In this document: positions 21,232-23,413 of the stretch, one piece after another
Position numbering within the stretch: position 1 is the stretch's first letter
How the letters are laid out: each line of letters opens with the position of its first letter
Source of the DNA: a virus
IMG/VR virus record: IMGVR_UViG_3300032323_001607
Coordinates: 1-23,413 of that record
DNA length: 23,413 nt
Direction: 5' to 3' (one strand)
The notes under the pieces: model-generated
What the model was told of the DNA's origin: nothing
Database searches by the model: none
Seen by the model: only the letters and a program-made list of their open reading frames with translations
Made by a program: the position numbers and the translations under genes

Positions 21232-21990
21232 ATGGAACACGCCAACGGCATCTGGATACCAGGCGAGATATGGGAGCTGGACCTGCCGCCCCTCCACCGG
21301 GTATTCCTTGCGCGTCTGATGGCGTTGAGTAAGCAGGACGGTGCGAGCTGGGCTGGGGACGAGTTCCTCGCCCAGTCGCTCCGCTGCACCCCACAGCACG
21401 TGCGCAAGATGCGGCAGCAGCTGGAGGCCAGCGGACACATCGTGACCGACGGCTACGGCTACAAACGTCGGCTCCATGTCGAAGTTGCGCCTGTAGTTGC
21501 AAGCAACCAGAGAAGCAAGCAACCAGAGGCGCAAAAGTTGCAACCAGAGGCGCAAGAGTTGCAACCACAGTTGCGCCAAGAAGCAACCACAGTTGCGCAG
21601 AGTATAGAAGAGAATAGATATAGTAAAGAAGTAGTAAAGACCACCGCGCGTGCGCGCGAGGTTGTTTGGCCTTTTGATTCTGACCAGTTCATGACTGCCT
21701 GGAAGGAGTGGGAGGCCGATCGCCGCGAGCGCCGCGTCAAGCCATACACCACCCGCGGCCTCCAGACCGCACTACACCGCCTCCAACAAATCAGCGAGTA
21801 CAATGAAGGAATCGCAATCCGAATTATCTCCCAGTCCATCGCCAACGGATGGCAGGGGCTCTTTCCTCTTAACAACAAGCGGGGAAATCATCAGCATGAC
21901 AGACCACGAGGTAAGGACATCACTCCGGACGACCTTGCGCGCCTTGTGGCAAAGCGATACGGGCCTCGCTTTCCCCAAAACCACCAGTGA
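21232..21990 (+). CDS. Replication initiator, lambda O-like in organisation
   Basis: A 252-residue protein. Residues 1-78 form a winged-helix domain like those in phage initiators (IWIPGEIWELDLPPLHRVFL, DEFLAQSLRCTPQHVRKMRQ). Residues 90-128 are low-complexity and Gln-rich (QPEAQKLQPEAQELQPQLRQ) because the DNA carries iterons. Residues 145-225 form a C-terminal domain (FMTAWKEWEADRR, RLQQISEYNEGIAI, ISQSIANGWQGLFPL) whose SIANGWxGL motif recurs in Bacteroidota phage initiators and resembles helicase-recruiting DnaD/DnaT-like regions. It is followed by a loader-like gene. The family call is by pattern. Confidence 0.8.
   Translation: MEHANGIWIPGEIWELDLPPLHRVFLARLMALSKQDGASWAGDEFLAQSLRCTPQHVRKMRQQLEASGHIVTDGYGYKRRLHVEVAPVVASNQRSKQPEAQKLQPEAQELQPQLRQEATTVAQSIEENRYSKEVVKTTARAREVVWPFDSDQFMTAWKEWEADRRERRVKPYTTRGLQTALHRLQQISEYNEGIAIRIISQSIANGWQGLFPLNNKRGNHQHDRPRGKDITPDDLARLVAKRYGPRFPQNHQ
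21503..21600 (+). repeat. Iteron array inside the initiator gene, candidate replication origin
   Basis: GCAACCA occurs five times on the + strand at 21503, 21519, 21540, 21561 and 21583 (spacings 16, 21, 21, 22). AGTTGC occurs six times between 21483 and 21596, so dyads such as GTTGCAAC (21537-21544 and 21558-21565) recur. The spacing is about two helical turns, as expected for side-by-side binding of initiator dimers. Confidence 0.75.
21599..21658 (+). other. AT-rich unwinding-type tract plus alternating CG stretch
   Basis: Directly after the iterons, 21599-21640 is about 70% A+T and purine-rich, unlike the surrounding GC-rich DNA. It is followed by CGCGCGTGCGCGCG (21645-21658), a perfectly alternating purine-pyrimidine stretch able to adopt Z-form. 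An AT-rich tract next to iterons is the standard place for strand opening. Confidence 0.6.
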
Positions 21991-22564
21991 CGACATGACC
22001 ATCCGCAAAGCCCTCGAGTTGGGGCCGGAGGACACCAACGCCGCCATCCTCTACACCCTCAAGGAGCTGGTCAACGCCCTCGAGTGCAAGGTGACCATGC
22101 GAACCGCTGCCGACTTCGACGATGCCATGACCGTCATAACCGAGAACTACGGGTGGACCCTTGACGAGTTGCGCCACTGCTTCGCCATGATCCGGACCGG
22201 ACGTTTGGGGCCGGAGAACCTGTACGAGCGGTTCAAAGCCCGTGAGCTGTACGCCTGCATGCGACAGTACTCCGACGAGCGGGCGCGCCACCGCATGCGC
22301 CATGCAGCCAAGTACGACCCCGACGTGCAGGACATCAAGCCAGCCACAGAGCGCACCGCACAGTCCCTGACCGCCATAGCCGACGTCCTCGACCTGCCTG
22401 CCTACAAACCAAAGGCCGGTATCTTAGGGACCGATGGCGAAAGACAGCAAGGCGTGCCGGCAGCTGCACACCAAACCCAAAGCGAAGCCGAAGGGCAGGA
22501 AGCTCACACACGCGCAGGCAGTGAAGAAGGTCGACCTGTGGTTCAGCAAGCTGGTGCGCTATGA
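21896..22564 (+). CDS. Probable helicase-loader analogue (DUF6633-like)
   Basis: A 222-residue protein. The central part (TAADFDDAMTVITENYGWTL, ELRHCFAMIRTGRLGPENLY, CMRQYSDERARHRMRH) follows the pattern of DUF6633-type proteins encoded after replication initiators in Bacteroidota mobile elements: a helix with Y-x-x-x-x-x-D/E, then F-x-x-x-x-x-G-x-x-G, then a helix with Y-x-x-E-R. By position it corresponds to lambda P. The last 44 residues (after about 22434) overlap the NinG-like gene and may be non-conserved. ATG 21896 is chosen; an earlier ATG at 21803 would overlap the initiator by 188 bases. Confidence 0.6.
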   Translation: MTDHEVRTSLRTTLRALWQSDTGLAFPKTTSDDMTIRKALELGPEDTNAAILYTLKELVNALECKVTMRTAADFDDAMTVITENYGWTLDELRHCFAMIRTGRLGPENLYERFKARELYACMRQYSDERARHRMRHAAKYDPDVQDIKPATERTAQSLTAIADVLDLPAYKPKAGILGTDGERQQGVPAAAHQTQSEAEGQEAHTRAGSEEGRPVVQQAGAL

Positions 22565-22943
22565 AGCAGCAGACAGATACGGCAACGCCCGCTGCTTCAC
22601 CTGCGGCAAAGAAGACCACGTCTCCAACCTGCAGGCCGGACATTTCGCCTCTCGCCGCTTTTGGGCTACACGTTGGGATCAAGACAACGTCCGCACACAG
22701 TGTGTTTCCTGCAACATTTACCGAGCAGGAGAACAGTGGCTTTTTGGATGCAATCTCGAACGTGAGCAGCCAGGACGAGCTCATCAGGTTATGCAACGAG
22801 CGCAGCAGCACCGAGCGTACAAGGTGGAAGAGCTGGTGGAGCTTGCATCCCGATACAAAGCGGCTGCTCTCCTTCACGCCAGTATCAAGCGAGTGGTACA
22901 TCAGGCCGGAGGACGAGATACAGGTGCAGGAGTTGAGGAGTGA
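22434..22943 (+). CDS. NinG/Rap-like recombination protein
   Basis: A 169-residue protein with a NinG-like core: C54-x-x-C57 (CFTCGK), H70 (LQAGHF), the RWDQDN segment, and C90-x-x-C93 (QCVSCNIY). Lambda NinG is a structure-specific nuclease acting on branched recombination intermediates. The basic N-terminus (TKPKAKPKGRK) is typical too. It overlaps the loader-like gene by 131 bases; the conserved region begins at about residue 27, so a later start is possible. Residues after about 145 have no family counterpart. Confidence 0.82.
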   Translation: MAKDSKACRQLHTKPKAKPKGRKLTHAQAVKKVDLWFSKLVRYEAADRYGNARCFTCGKEDHVSNLQAGHFASRRFWATRWDQDNVRTQCVSCNIYRAGEQWLFGCNLEREQPGRAHQVMQRAQQHRAYKVEELVELASRYKAAALLHASIKRVVHQAGGRDTGAGVEE

Positions 22944-23085
22944 ACGGCTGCGCATCCTGTACTGGCTGGCAGACAACAGCGGACTGGGCAACAACCACAC
23001 CGAGTGGCAGAGCCACTGCCACCGCCTCGACCGCATCAAGGCAAAGCTGGTGCAGCTGACCGGCCACCAACCATTCGGCATCTGA
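22924..23085 (+). CDS. Small unknown protein between NinG-like and HNH genes
   Basis: A 53-residue helical protein (start GTG 22924; QELRSERLRILYWLADNSGL, RLDRIKAKLVQLTGHQ). The frame is open much further upstream, but that part overlaps the NinG-like gene. GTG 22762 would give a longer protein of 107 residues. The end shares one base with the HNH ATG, supporting real translation. The start is uncertain. Confidence 0.5.
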   Translation: MQELRSERLRILYWLADNSGLGNNHTEWQSHCHRLDRIKAKLVQLTGHQPFGI

Positions 23086-23399
23086 TGGCGTACATCCCCA
23101 ACAGCAGGCGCCGCTCGCCGTGGGTGCGCAAGAAGGTGGCCTTCGAGAACGTGGCGCAGGACACCAGGTACTGGTCCATGGACTGGAGACGAGCACGCGA
23201 GGCACACCTACGGCAGCACCCGCTCTGCAAGCACTGCGAAGAGCTGGGCACCCTCGTGGATCACATCGTGGCAGTGACCGACGGCGGCGAGTTCTACAAC
23301 CCCAGCAACTGGCAGACGCTGTGCCGTCGCTGTCACGGCATCAAGACCGCGCTCGAAACACGAGCAAGGAGGGGGAAGGGGGGGCGAGAAAATGGTTGA
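23085..23399 (+). CDS. HNH endonuclease next to the terminase
   Basis: A 104-residue HNH nuclease: C48-x-x-C51, VDH at 58-60, N75 (PSNWQTLC) and C80-x-x-C83-H84. In many HK97-type phages this type of HNH protein is encoded directly before the small terminase and is needed for cleavage of packaging sites. ATG 23085 shares a base with the upstream TGA. A run of G5-AA-G7 lies near the 3' end, so the last residues (RRGKGGRENG) depend on correct base-calling. Confidence 0.93.
   Translation: MAYIPNSRRRSPWVRKKVAFENVAQDTRYWSMDWRRAREAHLRQHPLCKHCEELGTLVDHIVAVTDGGEFYNPSNWQTLCRRCHGIKTALETRARRGKGGRENG
23368..23384 (+). other. G-rich tract near the HNH stop
   Basis: GGAGGGGGAAGGGGGGG, with runs of five and seven G. 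It may form a G-quadruplex-like structure or simply be a sequencing hazard. It lies close to the expected packaging-initiation region if the window closes into a circle. Confidence 0.5.
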
Positions 23400-23413
23400 C
23401 GAGGCGATGTCAT

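Noticed and set aside
21803-21895. Upstream ATG extension of the loader-like gene
   Set aside because: The added residues (Ser/Pro/Gly-rich) lie inside the conserved C-terminal part of the initiator; ATG 21896 gives a normal start and a shorter overlap.
22561-22923. Longer version of the small gene before HNH
   Set aside because: This part overlaps the conserved zinc-binding core of the NinG-like protein in another frame and looks like its shadow up to at least 22760.
1-23413. tRNA genes, CRISPR arrays, insertion sequences, integrase or attachment sites
   Set aside because: None was seen on either strand: no spaced repeat arrays, no transposase or recombinase motifs, and no clear tRNA-like cloverleaf was noticed by eye.

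Overview
The window is a compact tailed-phage genome, or nearly all of one. About 42 genes are packed head to tail, all on the + strand, and most neighbours overlap (ATGA, TGATG or TAATG junctions). The base composition is GC-rich (about 60% by eye). The structural genes describe a siphovirus with an HK97-type capsid and a long non-contractile tail. The host is probably in the Bacteroidota or a related phylum. The evidence is the near absence of Shine-Dalgarno sequences, one good TTTG-N20-TAnnATTG promoter (a one-mismatch TAnnTTTG box), several TAnnTTYG boxes just upstream of start codons, and protein types typical of Bacteroidota phages. This host assignment is an inference.

Layout. 124-3211: packaging (P27-like small terminase, large terminase, portal). 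3198-5444: one long polypeptide that joins an N-terminal helical domain, an HK97 prohead protease and the major capsid protein. A likely separate capsid start lies inside it at 4185. 5508-7670: head-tail connector, head-tail adaptor, gp10-like protein and tail completion protein. 7694-13290: small spacer gene, major tail protein, tail assembly chaperones G and G-T linked by a -1 frameshift on a run of nine A, tape measure, tail hub. 13290-15793: two fibre/adhesin proteins (the second poly-glycine) and two small genes. 15817-17679: lysis region with three small membrane proteins, an M15 peptidase endolysin and a metallophosphoesterase. 17680-17851: a strong terminator followed by a Bacteroidota-type promoter. 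17852-23399: early genes, with many tiny unknowns, a recombination-mediator-like protein, an AT-rich ribbon-helix-helix gene, an SSB-like protein, a HTH protein, a replication initiator carrying an iteron array, a probable helicase-loader analogue, a NinG-like protein and an HNH endonuclease.

How it fits together. The 17.7 kb terminator/promoter pair separates late from early transcription. The initiator, loader-like and NinG-like genes follow the same order as lambda O, P and NinG, and the iterons lie inside the initiator gene as in lambda. No polymerase, helicase, integrase or repressor is visible, so replication would depend on host machinery, and a strictly lytic or plasmid-like cycle is more likely than integration. 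HNH at the right edge and small terminase at the left edge are normally adjacent, so the window may be a circularly permuted complete genome of about 23.4 kb. The sequence alone does not prove this.
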